Shown here: piece after piece, positions 43,401-51,722 of the stretch
How the letters are laid out: every line of letters begins with the position of its first letter
Position numbering within the stretch: the first letter of the stretch is position 1
DNA from: CAVZBW01 sp963778465
GTDB taxonomy: Bacteria; Actinomycetota; Acidimicrobiia; Acidimicrobiales; RAAP-2
NCBI GenBank assembly: GCA_963778465.1
Contig: CAVZUK010000002.1
Location: 1,302,001-1,366,000, forward strand
DNA length: 64,000 bases
Direction of reading: 5' to 3'
Made by a program: the position numbers and the translations under genes
The notes under the pieces: generated by a model
Seen by the model: the letters and a program-made list of their open reading frames with translations, nothing else
The model's database searches: none
Told to the model about the DNA's origin: nothing

Positions 43401-43843
43401 TGCTCGGAACGAGCAGCGGCGCCACCAACACCCAGGGATCGTTGAGTCGCGGACCGATGGTCGCGGCCTACGCGCCGGCGGGCCTCTGGCACCTGACCGT
43501 CGGCGGGAGGTCGTTGGCGCAGAGCTCCGCCTACGGGTGGGCGGCCGCCTACGCCGTGCCCGCCACGGGCCAGGCGGTCCTCCAGGTCTCTCCGGGGCCC
43601 CTGGTGCCGTTCGTGGTCACGCTCGAGATGTTGGCCTGGATCGGGGTCGCCGGTGTGCTGCTCGTGTACCGGCGGCACCGCCCGCACGTCGCGATCCCGG
43701 CGCTGGTCTCCGACGCGGAGAACGCGCCGCCGGCGGGCGTCGAGGAACACGAGGTGCTGGTGGGTGGCTCCCGGAGCGACTCGACGGGATCCGCATCCCA
43801 CGAGCAGGAGGCCGAGGGCGCACCACAGGGGCCGGAACGATGA
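40424..43843 (+). CDS. GT2 glycosyltransferase fused to a large polytopic membrane domain
   Basis: Protein of 1139 aa. Residues about 30-280 are a GT2 domain: VVAVVVAADPGEWFEETLASL, FLLLCHDDVALAPDAV (acidic donor motif, about 107-122), PKMTSWDDPRVLLHVG and EAMGEDLDLCWRAQIAGS (catalytic base, about 212-229). After a charged linker (365-425) come about 11-12 hydrophobic helices (425-800). An extracytoplasmic region (810-1065) and a final helix (about 1070-1085) complete it, with a short cytosolic tail. Actinobacteria carry similar GT2-polytopic proteins next to cofD and DUF5719 genes. The stop overlaps the DUF5719 start (ATGA). A role in assembly or export of a cell-wall glycan is inferred. Confidence 0.8.
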   Translation: MSEAGPAPRSRQPPLPSPSGSQVPGEGHVPAVVAVVVAADPGEWFEETLASLATQDYEDFSVLVVAPQETPDPSGRVAEVLPGAFVRSVEATHFSAAVNAALATVSGAAFLLLCHDDVALAPDAVRLLVEESFRSNAGIVSPKMTSWDDPRVLLHVGQSADKTGAVVDRLQPGEVDHGQHDGVRDVFVAPGGCVLVRADLFREIEGMDGSIEAMGEDLDLCWRAQIAGSRVVVAPQASVRHLETLVNGRRELAEEAGAPRPASLEHLERRHELRAVLTCYGWWHLLRVVPQVVALSVGEVLVALVSGDTARARDVLGAWSWNLRHHSALRQRRAVVRAHRQRRDGEVRHLQNPGSARLSAYFTQFAHLGVVAAREGSDAEPLAADAEPELTGSVGGAFSEDASFDEIEDRRRVGRIPALSTQRARVLTWIVVAVLLLVGSRQLLRGAMPIVGQLVPLPSWTSAWHQFFSGWQPAGLGSGAPSTPAYGVLGLVGTVLLGGMGLVQKVLVLGCIPLGAWGVVRLLRPLCSPRARLAGGLAYLGLPLAYNALAQGRWDGLVAFAVTPWVVARLARASELGPFEPPAGWRGTLAGQILTLGVIEAVAVSFAPAVAVVVLLVGIALPLGSLVSGRAQGLRALGVSIGASVVAAVLCIPWSVSVLLSGRQMLEVLGLPVSASSGWSWSTILRFAVGPTGSSPLSWLLVIAAFLPLLVSRGPRLAWAARLWTLALSSWVLAWMVQRHWTGSFAPQVDVLLAPAACAVAAAIGIGIASFEEELTHLRFGWLQLCSFGALVAAVVGLLPVLIQVGDGSWGLPRTDLPQSLTWISSSKPPGGFRVLWLADPRSLLGGGWSVQPGLAYSVSEGGTPNGTNVWAPPSSGPADRLAQAISLAETGRTSTLGQLLATSGIRYVVLMETLAPSAPGVQSAKAFPTPPDVLEGLLEQDGLRVVPGGEGYTVFANGAYVPERAQRSAALGAVSSEGPWGRPSDVVGWHGVLGTSSGATNTQGSLSRGPMVAAYAPAGLWHLTVGGRSLAQSSAYGWAAAYAVPATGQAVLQVSPGPLVPFVVTLEMLAWIGVAGVLLVYRRHRPHVAIPALVSDAENAPPAGVEEHEVLVGGSRSDSTGSASHEQEAEGAPQGPER

Positions 43844-45519
43844 GTCCAGACGAGCCGGGTGCTCCTTCGGGACCTCCGGGCGGTCCGGACCCCTACGACT
43901 ACGAGCAGGCGGACCCGCCGAACGCGCCAAACGCGCCGGACGCTCCTGACGCGGTCGGGGGTGAGCGGGGCATGATCCCGCGCCGCCACTTCGAGCGCCG
44001 CCGGTCGGGGCCCCAGTCGGACCACCAATCGTCGGAGCGCCGTCCCTCCGAGGGTCGACAGTCGGAGCGGCGACAGCTCCGGCACGCACAGCGGGTCTCG
44101 CTCGTGATGGTGGGCGCGATCGCCGCCGTGCTGGTCGGAGTCGCGCTCATCGACGCCGCCACCCCGTCCCCGGCGGTCCCCGCGGCGGCCACCCCGGTGG
44201 CCGCGATCGCACCGGTGGACGCCCAGTCCTCCTCCTGGTACTGCGTCGGCGGCGGCACCACGGCCGGTCAGGGCCACTTCGCCGTCGTGCTCACCAACGT
44301 GTCGTCGCAAGCGGTGCAGGGCACGATGACGGTGGTCGGCACTTCGGGACCGCCGCACGTCACCACCGTCTCGGTCGGCCCGCACAGCGAGTCCTTCGTC
44401 GGCCCTCCGGCCGGCGCCTCGGGGAAATGGTTGGCGGCGAGGGTGGATCTCTCGGGAGGCGGCGTCGCCGTCGCGCAGACGGTGCAGGGCAACTCCGGGT
44501 GGTCGCAGGTCCCGTGCGTGACCAGCACTGCCACCAATTGGTACTTCGCGTCGGGCTCGACGTCGGGTGGGCGATCCCTGGCGACCGAGGTCTACAACCC
44601 GACCACCACCACGGCGGTCGTCAACCTCTCCTTCGTCACGACCTCGGGCGTGGTGCAGCCAGAGCCCTACCAGGGGATCGTCCTGCCGCCCGGGGCCCTC
44701 GTCGTCGAATCGGTCGGTTCGCTCGTCCAGAACCGAGACCTCGTGGCGACGATGGTCACGACGAAGTCCGGCCGCGTGGTCGCCAGCGTGTTGGAGGCCG
44801 ACCCCAAGAAGGGCACCTCCGGTCTCTCGCTGAGTCTCGGCGCCAGCTCGCCGCAGCGCCATTGGGTCATCCCGAGCACGACCAACGCTCCGGGGTCCAC
44901 CGTGCTCCTCGACGTGCTCAACCCGAATACGACGACCGAGCACGTGACGGTGTCGTTCCACCTTCCTGCCGGCCCCGTGTCACCCATCTCGGCCGACGTG
45001 TCGGGAGGGGCGGTCTGGCAGCTCGCCCTGAGCTCGCAGACACGGATTCCCGCCTCGGTCGACTACGTCACGATGGTCCAGTCCGACGGTGGCGGGGTGG
45101 TGGTTGGCCGGACGATCCAGGCATCGGCGGGTGCCACGCCGCGCTCGGGGGCGTTCTCCGCCGTCGAGACGGCATCGGAGCAGGGGCAGGGTTCGGGGTC
45201 CACCTGGCTGCTCTTCGCGCCCGGTGCGGCCACCAACCCGGTCGTGCCTCAGGCGAGGGTCGCCGCGATCGAGATCGCCAACCCCGGAGCGAGCGCCGTC
45301 ACCGCCACCATTGACGAGCTCGGGGCGCAGGGGTTCAGCGAGGTCGCGCACGGGACGCAGCTCTCGGTGCCCGCCGGCGGTCTGCGAATCTTCGAGCCGA
45401 GCTCCCTCACGCCGCTCACCTTCCAAGTGCTCGGGAGCGGACCCCTCGTCGTGAGCGAGGACCTTCAGCCCACGGCCACCCCCGGAGTGGTGACCGCTCA
45501 GGGCATCCCGACCGGCTGA
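43840..45519 (+). CDS. DUF5719 family exported protein
   Basis: Protein of 559 aa. A cytosolic, Pro/Arg/Ser-rich N-terminus of about 85 residues precedes one membrane helix (about 88-106, VSLVMVGAIAAVLVGVALI). The large extracytoplasmic part (120-559) is beta-rich, with repeats of a WYxxxG...NP pattern (SSWYCVGGGTTAGQGHF, TNWYFASGSTSGGRSLATEVYNP, HWVIPSTTNAPGSTVLLDVLNP, TWLLFAPGAATNP), probably tandem Ig-like or jelly-roll units. ATG overlaps the GT2-fusion stop, so the two are coupled. DUF5719 has no known function to me; coupling suggests a partner in the same surface-glycan machine. Confidence 0.78.
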   Translation: MSPDEPGAPSGPPGGPDPYDYEQADPPNAPNAPDAPDAVGGERGMIPRRHFERRRSGPQSDHQSSERRPSEGRQSERRQLRHAQRVSLVMVGAIAAVLVGVALIDAATPSPAVPAAATPVAAIAPVDAQSSSWYCVGGGTTAGQGHFAVVLTNVSSQAVQGTMTVVGTSGPPHVTTVSVGPHSESFVGPPAGASGKWLAARVDLSGGGVAVAQTVQGNSGWSQVPCVTSTATNWYFASGSTSGGRSLATEVYNPTTTTAVVNLSFVTTSGVVQPEPYQGIVLPPGALVVESVGSLVQNRDLVATMVTTKSGRVVASVLEADPKKGTSGLSLSLGASSPQRHWVIPSTTNAPGSTVLLDVLNPNTTTEHVTVSFHLPAGPVSPISADVSGGAVWQLALSSQTRIPASVDYVTMVQSDGGGVVVGRTIQASAGATPRSGAFSAVETASEQGQGSGSTWLLFAPGAATNPVVPQARVAAIEIANPGASAVTATIDELGAQGFSEVAHGTQLSVPAGGLRIFEPSSLTPLTFQVLGSGPLVVSEDLQPTATPGVVTAQGIPTG

Positions 45520-45541
45520 GTCCGGCCGGGCCCGAGCGGGA

Positions 45542-47970
45542 TCAGCTGGGGTCGGGCTGCGCGGGGCCGGTTTCCGCCGGGCCCGGAGGATGCTGCGGGT
45601 TGGCGTACTGGTCGTTGGCGTTCTGACGACCCGGGTGCTGCGGGTTGGCGTACTGGTCGAGACCGTTCCCACCGTCCGTCGGTGACCCGGCCCACCTCGG
45701 TGGGGCCCACCCGGCTTGTGCCGGCGGGGGAGGCGGAGGCGATCCGGGTGGGGCGGGGGCGCAGGCGTCGAGGGTGCCTGGGGGTTGGGGGGAGGCCACG
45801 GCTGCGCCGCCAGGCTCGACGGAGCGGGCCCGGTCGATGGCGCCGGTCCGGCGACGCCGGCTCCGTCCCGGCCGTCAGGGGAGGGGCTCGCCTCGCTGGG
45901 GCGATCGGCGCTCGCCAGGCCCGCGGGGGCGGGCGCGGCCGGGTCCCGTGACTCCTCGCCGGTGTCCGTCGGCTCTGTGCTCGCCGCCGGGTGGCCCACC
46001 GCAGCTGGAGCGGCGCCATTGGTGGCGGATTGCGTCTTGCCGTTGGAGTGGAAGTGAGGGACGGCCTTCGCCCCGGATCCGTGGACCGGACGGCCGTAGG
46101 CCTCGTCGACCAGCCCACTGACGACCTCGCCGTCGACGGTCTCTTGCTGGAGAAGGTTGCGCGCGACCGCCTCGAGCCCCGCCCGGTGTCGCGTCAGCAT
46201 CTCGATGGCCCGCTGCTCCTGGTCCCGCAGGATGCGCTCGACCTCGTCGTCGATGACCCGGCTCGTGCTCTCCGAGTAGTCCCGCGAGTGCAGCAGGTCC
46301 TCGCCGAGGAAGACCTGGCCCTGGGATCCCCAGGCCATCGGCCCGATCTGCTCGCTCATGCCCCATTCGCGGACCATCTTGCGCGCCAGCTCGGTGTTGC
46401 CGACGAGGTCGTTGGCCGCCCCGGTGGAGAGGTCGCCATAGATCAACAGCTCGGCGACGCGACCACCCATTCGCACGCACAGCGCGTCTTCTATGTAGGC
46501 CCGCGGGTGGATGTGGCGCTCCTCCAGGGGCAGCTGCTGCGTGACCCCGAGCGCCATGCCCGTCGGGAGGATCGTCACCTTGTGGACCGGGTCGGCGTGG
46601 GGGAGGACGTAGGCCAGGACCGCGTGACCACCCTCGTGATAGGCGACGCGCTCCTTCTCCTCGTCCGACAGGACGAGGCTCTCACGCCGCTGGCCCATGA
46701 GGACCCGATCGCGCGCCGACTCGAAGTCGACCATGTTGATCACGTGGCTGCCCCGGCGGACTGCGTGCAGTGCCGCCTCGTTGACCAGGTTGGCGAGATC
46801 GGCACCGCTCATGCCCGGCGTCCCGCGGGCGACGAGCTCGAGGTCCACGTCCGGGCCCATGCGCTTGCCCCGGCAGTGCACCTGCAGGATCGGGAGACGC
46901 TCCTCCAGGTCCGGCAACGGGACGACGATCTGGCGGTCGAACCTGCCGGGGCGAAGGAGGGCCGGGTCCAAGATGTCCGGGCGGTTGGTGGCGGCCATCA
47001 TCACGACGCCCTCGGTGGGGTCGAAGCCGTCCATCTCCGAGAGCATCTGATTGAGGGTCTGCTCGCGCTCGTCGTGGCCCCCGCCGAGGCCGGCGCCGCG
47101 CTTGCGCCCGATCGAGTCGATCTCGTCGATGAACACGATGGCCGGCGCCTGCTTGCGCGCCGTCTGGAAGAGGTCGCGCACCCGGCTGGCGCCGACGCCG
47201 ACGAACATCTCCATGAAGTCCGAGCCGCTGACGGACAGGAAGGGGACCCCGGCCTCGCCGGCGACGGCGCGGGCCAGCAGGGTCTTGCCGGTCCCGGGGG
47301 GACCGACGAGGAGCACGCCCTTGGGGATCTTGGCGCCGATATCCCGAAACCGTCCCGGCGTCTTGAGGAAATCGACGACCTCACTGATCTCCTGTTTGAC
47401 GCCCGAGTAGCCCGCCACGTCGTCGAACGTCGTCGAGGGTCGCTCGGTGGTGTACAGCCGAGCCTTCGACCTGCCGATCGACATGATCCCGCTCATCTGG
47501 CCGCGGGCGGAGCGGGTCACGTAATAGAACATCCCGACGACGAGGAGGCCGAGGATCAGGTAGGGGGCGAGGCTCGACAGCAGGCTCGGGCCGCTCGTCG
47601 TGTACTTCACCGTGACGCCGTCCTTGCGCATGGTGGTGGCGTCGCCGTTGGACGGCGGGGTCGGGCCGTTCGCGGTGTACGAGGTCCCGTCCTTGAGGTT
47701 GCCCGTGATGACCCCGGTCGTGTTGTCGACGTTGGCGGTCGAAACCTGGTTGTTCTCGACGTCGGTGATCAACGACGAGTAGCTGACGGTCTTGGCCGTG
47801 TGGCGGGGGATCAGCGACGGGATGATGAGGACGGCCAGCACCGCCACGAGCAGGATGAGCCAGATCCATCGCCAGCTCTGCTCGCCCCCGGGATTGGGCG
47901 ACCCGTTGCCACCGCCGGGCCCCGAGGGTCCTTGGCGCATGGGGGAACCTTCGGGCCTGTCTGGACTCAC
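45542..47970 (-). CDS. ftsH: ATP-dependent zinc metalloprotease FtsH (one apparent frameshift in the C-terminal tail)
   Basis: Membrane AAA+ protease. Two helices (about 27-47 and 120-140) flank a periplasmic domain. The AAA module has Walker A GPPGTGKTLLARAVAGE, Walker B IVFIDEIDSIG, SRH TNRPDILDPALLRPGRFDRQ, and the zinc site is HEGGH. After residue about 640 comes a Pro/Ala-rich tail. The uncorrected frame runs on to 44980, antisense through the DUF5719 gene. Restoring one base in the G-runs near 45745-45760 switches to the frame ending at 45542 with a Gly-Trp-rich tail and DQYANPQHP repeats. That gives 809 aa and a clean convergent gap. I chose GTG 47970 because a TAGCAT box lies 6 nt upstream; ATG 47940 is the alternative. 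Confidence 0.93.
45591..45659 (-). repeat. 24-bp direct repeat, period 45 bp, in the FtsH tail
   Basis: Identical 24-bp copies at 45591-45614 and 45636-45659 are spaced 45 bp apart, that is 15 codons. In the corrected FtsH frame each encodes the core DQYANPQH, giving a repeated C-terminal peptide. Confidence 0.9.
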
Positions 47971-47976
47971 TACCAC

Positions 47977-47982
47977 ATGCTA
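47977..47982 (-). promoter_or_regulatory. Candidate -10 element (TAGCAT) for ftsH
   Basis: On the minus strand TAGCAT ends 6 nt before an in-frame GTG at 47970. This decides the proposed ftsH start, since a longer start at 47976 would lie upstream of the expected transcript 5' end. Confidence 0.45.
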
Positions 47983-48034
47983 TGCGGACGCTGTGTCAGT
48001 CGGGGACCGGGCCCTCAGCGGACCCGGGCGACGG

Positions 48035-48040
48035 TATCGT
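48035..48040 (+). promoter_or_regulatory. Candidate -10 element (TATCGT), leaderless start at 48048
   Basis: TATCGT lies exactly 7 nt before the ATG at 48048, in the divergent region between ftsH and the CPBP gene. It supports that start over the longer open frame beginning at 47982. Confidence 0.45.
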
Positions 48041-48047
48041 TGCGCCG

Positions 48048-49013
48048 ATGGCACAGTCGGGCGGCGAACCGACGCGCCCGCCACGGCCAGGGCCGCCACC
48101 GCATCCGACCCCTCGGGAGCGACCCGCCCCACGAGAGGCCGACCGCTCGCCGGCCGGGCCCGACCAGGGGTCTTCGCCGGACGCCCCGACCCCGGAGGAG
48201 GGCAGGCCGCGGGCGGTCTTCCTCGACCAACCGGCGGCCCCCCCGAGGACCCGAAACGACGCCGTCCTCTGGCTCATCTTCGCAGTGCTCGGGTTCGCCG
48301 CCGGGGAGGTCGTGGCCTCCATCGCCACGGTGGTCGCCGCGGAGGTGGCCGGGAAGTCCAACCAGCTCTCGGCCATCTCGCACCAGACGGTCCCTCCCGA
48401 GTGGTACGTCATCTCGAGCCTGGTGGGGCTGTGGGTGGGGTTCTTCGGCGCGCCCTGGTTGGCCAGCCGGGTACGGGGAACGAGGAGCCTGGTCGACGAC
48501 CTGGGCCTGCGATTCCGGGTGATCGACCTGGTCGGGCTCGCCATCGGTGTGGGCGGGCAACTCCTGATCACGGCCCTCTACTCCCCGTTCATCCACGATC
48601 TCAAGCACTTCAACGCCCCCACCCAGCGCCTGACCGGCGGCGCGCACGGGGGAGGGCTGGTGGTCATCGGGATCTTCACGGTGATCGGCGCCCCGTTCTT
48701 CGAGGAGCTGTTCTTCCGAGGGCTCGTCCTGCGCGGCCTGCTCCGGTTCCTCGCGCCCGTCCGCCTCGGAAGGAGCACCGCCCGGACGGTGGCCGTCGTC
48801 GCCTCGGTGGTCCTCGACGGCCTTCTCTTCGCCCTGGCGCACGCCGAGTGGGAGCAGCTGGCCGGATTGGCGCTGTTCGGCGTGGTTTTGGCCGTGGTGT
48901 CCTACCGCACGGGGCGCCAGGGGATGAACATGGTGGCCCATGCCTCCTTCAACCTCGTCGCCATCCTCGCGGTGGCGTCGTCCAACGGCGTGCTGCTGGC
49001 GGGACCGCACTGA
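48048..49013 (+). CDS. CPBP family intramembrane glutamic/metallo-protease
   Basis: Polytopic membrane protein of 321 aa. The first 70 residues are Pro/Arg-rich and cytosolic. About 7 helices follow. The CPBP (Abi/CAAX-protease) motifs are in order: PFFEELFFRGLVLRGLL (EExxxR, about 218-234), FALAHAEWEQLAGL (His, about 263) and NMVAHASFNLVAIL (His/Asn, about 297). It is divergent from ftsH, another membrane protease, and 20 nt upstream of the large membrane protein at 49033. Substrate unknown; CPBP members process prenylated proteins, bacteriocin-related peptides or membrane anchors. Confidence 0.85.
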   Translation: MAQSGGEPTRPPRPGPPPHPTPRERPAPREADRSPAGPDQGSSPDAPTPEEGRPRAVFLDQPAAPPRTRNDAVLWLIFAVLGFAAGEVVASIATVVAAEVAGKSNQLSAISHQTVPPEWYVISSLVGLWVGFFGAPWLASRVRGTRSLVDDLGLRFRVIDLVGLAIGVGGQLLITALYSPFIHDLKHFNAPTQRLTGGAHGGGLVVIGIFTVIGAPFFEELFFRGLVLRGLLRFLAPVRLGRSTARTVAVVASVVLDGLLFALAHAEWEQLAGLALFGVVLAVVSYRTGRQGMNMVAHASFNLVAILAVASSNGVLLAGPH

Positions 49014-49032
49014 TGGGCGGGGCTGAGGGCAG

Positions 49033-51606
49033 ATGACCGATCTGCGAGATCCCGTCGCCCCGGTGGTGCCGCCGGGTCCGGCCTTGCCGGAGCGACCGCC
49101 GAGCAAGTTCACGCCTCGCAGCCGGGGATGGGGTCGCAGCGCCACCGCTGCGGGGTCGATCATCGCGATCGGGGCCGTGATCGGCGTCGTCCTCTGGCAG
49201 ATGCACCTCTCGCTGCTCCTGTCGGACACGACGACCACCGGCGGCGACACGGGCGCCCACTACATGATGCCGCCGTTCCTCCAGGGCCTGATCACGCACG
49301 GGCACCTCACCGGCTGGGATCCCGCCTGGTACGACGGGTTTCCCATCTACACCTTCTACTTCGTCCTCCCCGACGCCCTGGCGGCCGTCGGTGGATGGAT
49401 CATCCCGTACAACATCGCCTTCAAGTGGGCGACGGTCCTCGGCTCGATCACCCTGCCGGTCGCCGCGTGGGCCTGCGCTCGGCTCTTCCGCCTGCGCCCT
49501 CCCGTCCCTGCGGCGCTGGCCGCGGCCACGCTCCCCTTCCTCTTCGACTACTCGTACACCATCTACGGGGGGAACCTCTTCTCCACCCTGGCCGGCGAGT
49601 ACTCGTACTCCCTCAGCATCTCGCTGGCGCTGGTCTTCGTCGGGCTCGTCGCCTACGGGCAACGGACGGGTCGCTATCGGGGATGGGCGGCCGTCGTACT
49701 CGCCCTCTGCATCCTCGCCCACATCGTCCCGGCGCTCTGGGCGATCGTCGGTGCGGCCCTTCTCACCCTTTTCGATCTCCTGCCCCGCCGCTTGCGGCCA
49801 CGCGACGACGTGGTCTGGGAGACGAGCGCGCCGGTCCGGCGCCGCCACTCCCGGGGCCCCGGCAGCGCCCTCGCTGCGTCCACGTGGCGGTCGTGGGTGC
49901 GGTCCTGGCCCGAGAGGCTGCTCGCGCCCCCGTCACCGCCCCGCTCCCGACCTGCGGTGGTCTGGTGGACCGGCTCGACCGTGGTGCTCGGGCTGCTGCT
50001 CTCGGGCTGGTGGCTGGTGCCGTTCGGGGTCCGTCAGCCCTATTCGACGTCGATGGGCTACGAGAACGTCACGACCTACGTGCACCTGCTCTTCCCGGAG
50101 GCGGACCTCTGGGCGCTCCTCCTCGCGGGGCTGTTCGTCGTGCTCGCCGTCGTGCGCCGCAGCCGCTTCGGGCTGTTCCTCGCCATCATGGGTGGCCTCT
50201 CCGCCGCAGCGTTGATCCTGGACCCCCAGGGCTCCCTCTACAACGTCCGCCTGCTGCCCCTCTGGTTCCTCTCCGTGTACCTCATGGTGGGTTGGGGCTT
50301 CGCGGTGACCTGCCACCTGGTCGCGTTGCGCTGGCGGCGCTGGCGGTCGACGCGCTGGACCTGGCAGGTGGCGGAGGCGTTCCTCGCCGAACGGCCGCTG
50401 CCTCGCCGGCCGAGGATCGTGCCGTGGGCGCCGGGCGCGGTCGGGGGCGCACTGCTGGCGGTGCTCGGGGCGCTCCTCGTGGTCATCCCCCCCTTCATCC
50501 TGCCGGCCGATGCGCTCCCCGTGGGCGTGGGGGCCAACCAGGTGACGAATTGGGCGGCCTGGAACTACTCGGGCTACGAGGGCAAGCCCGCCTACCCCGA
50601 GTACCAGGGTGTGATCCACACCATGAGCAAGGTGGGACATCAATACGGGTGCGGCCGGGCGATGTGGGAGTACAACCCGTCGCTCGACCGATTCGGCACG
50701 CCGATGGCGCTCATGCTGCTGCCGTACTGGACGGACGGCTGCATCGACTCGATGGAGGGCCTGCTCTTCGAGTCCTCGGCGAGCACCCCGTACCACTTCA
50801 TCAACCAGGCCGAGCTCTCGGCGCAACCGTCCGAGGCGGTCGTCGGGCTGCCCTACTCGGGCGTCAACGTGGCCCTCGGGATCGAGCACCTGCAGCTCAT
50901 GGGGGTGCGGTACTTCATGGCGTCGACCCCGAGCGTCCAGCAGTACGCGAGGGACGATCCGTCCCTCCGCCTGGTCGCGACGAGCGGACCGTGGAAGTCC
51001 CCGGCCGGATCCACCACCACCTCGAGCACGACGTGGGACGTCTTCGAGGTCGAGGACGCCCCGCTCGTGACCGCGCTGACCAACGAGCCGGCGGTGATGA
51101 AGGGCATCAAAGCGGGCCAGTCGAGCTGGCTCGACCCTTCGGTCGCCTGGTACGACGATCCGAGTCGTTGGAACGTCGAGCTGGCCGCCTCGGGCCCCTC
51201 GTCCTGGCCTCGCGTGCCGATCGGGGACACCCATCCTCCGGCCGTTCCCGTCGCCCCCACCACGGTGAGCGGCGTGCGGACGTCCAACGACACGATCAGT
51301 TTCCGGGTGAGCCACGTCGGCACGCCGGTGCTGGTCAAGGTCTCCTACTTCCCCAATTGGCAGGCTTCGGGCGCGACCGGTCCGTGGCGGGTGACGCCCA
51401 ACCTCATGGTCGTGGTGCCGACCAGCCATCAGGTCACGCTGTTCTACGGCGCCACGCACGCCAACGAGCTGGGCGAGGCCTGCACGGTGTTCGTCATCGT
51501 CGTCCTCCTGGGGATGGTGGCGATCTGGGTGGTGCGGAGACGCCGGGCCGGGGGGACGGGTCGGGCGCCCGCACGATCCGGCGGGCCCCGACACCGCCGG
51601 GCCTGA
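49033..51606 (+). CDS. Large polytopic membrane protein (PTPS_related/GT-C-like)
   Basis: Protein of 857 aa. The cytosolic N-terminus (1-38) leads to a first helix, then an external loop TTGGDTGAHYMMPPFLQGL (about 70-88) and WDPAWYDGFPIYTFYF, a pattern of the 6-pyruvoyl-tetrahydropterin-synthase-related membrane family, whose name is historical. About 12 helices extend to residue 495. An extracytoplasmic C-terminal domain (500-815) and a final helix (LGEACTVFVIVVLLGMVAIWV) follow. The topology mirrors GT-C glycosyltransferases. It sits between the CPBP protease and manB, so a surface-glycan role is inferred. It contains few cysteines (GCGRAMW, DGCID, EACTV). Confidence 0.7.
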   Translation: MTDLRDPVAPVVPPGPALPERPPSKFTPRSRGWGRSATAAGSIIAIGAVIGVVLWQMHLSLLLSDTTTTGGDTGAHYMMPPFLQGLITHGHLTGWDPAWYDGFPIYTFYFVLPDALAAVGGWIIPYNIAFKWATVLGSITLPVAAWACARLFRLRPPVPAALAAATLPFLFDYSYTIYGGNLFSTLAGEYSYSLSISLALVFVGLVAYGQRTGRYRGWAAVVLALCILAHIVPALWAIVGAALLTLFDLLPRRLRPRDDVVWETSAPVRRRHSRGPGSALAASTWRSWVRSWPERLLAPPSPPRSRPAVVWWTGSTVVLGLLLSGWWLVPFGVRQPYSTSMGYENVTTYVHLLFPEADLWALLLAGLFVVLAVVRRSRFGLFLAIMGGLSAAALILDPQGSLYNVRLLPLWFLSVYLMVGWGFAVTCHLVALRWRRWRSTRWTWQVAEAFLAERPLPRRPRIVPWAPGAVGGALLAVLGALLVVIPPFILPADALPVGVGANQVTNWAAWNYSGYEGKPAYPEYQGVIHTMSKVGHQYGCGRAMWEYNPSLDRFGTPMALMLLPYWTDGCIDSMEGLLFESSASTPYHFINQAELSAQPSEAVVGLPYSGVNVALGIEHLQLMGVRYFMASTPSVQQYARDDPSLRLVATSGPWKSPAGSTTTSSTTWDVFEVEDAPLVTALTNEPAVMKGIKAGQSSWLDPSVAWYDDPSRWNVELAASGPSSWPRVPIGDTHPPAVPVAPTTVSGVRTSNDTISFRVSHVGTPVLVKVSYFPNWQASGATGPWRVTPNLMVVVPTSHQVTLFYGATHANELGEACTVFVIVVLLGMVAIWVVRRRRAGGTGRAPARSGGPRHRRA

Positions 51607-51707
51607 CCCCGGCAGGTCGGATCGCCGGCCTAACCCCGGTAGGTGGGAGGGCCGGGCCGGGTCGGTGGGTCCAGCCCCGCAGCCCCGTCGCCTTCGACGG
51701 ACCGGAT

Positions 51708-51713
51708 TAGGCT
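51708..51713 (+). promoter_or_regulatory. Candidate -10 element (TAGGCT) for the manB operon
   Basis: TAGGCT lies 9 nt before the ATG at 51723 in the 116-bp gap after the membrane protein gene, suggesting a separate promoter for manB, Trm112-like and Pgi/Pmi. Confidence 0.4.
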
Positions 51714-51722
51714 GATCACCCC

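Noticed and set aside
44980..45541. C-terminal extension of FtsH antisense to the DUF5719 gene
   Set aside because: Explained by a one-base indel; the alternative frame gives a natural end at 45542.
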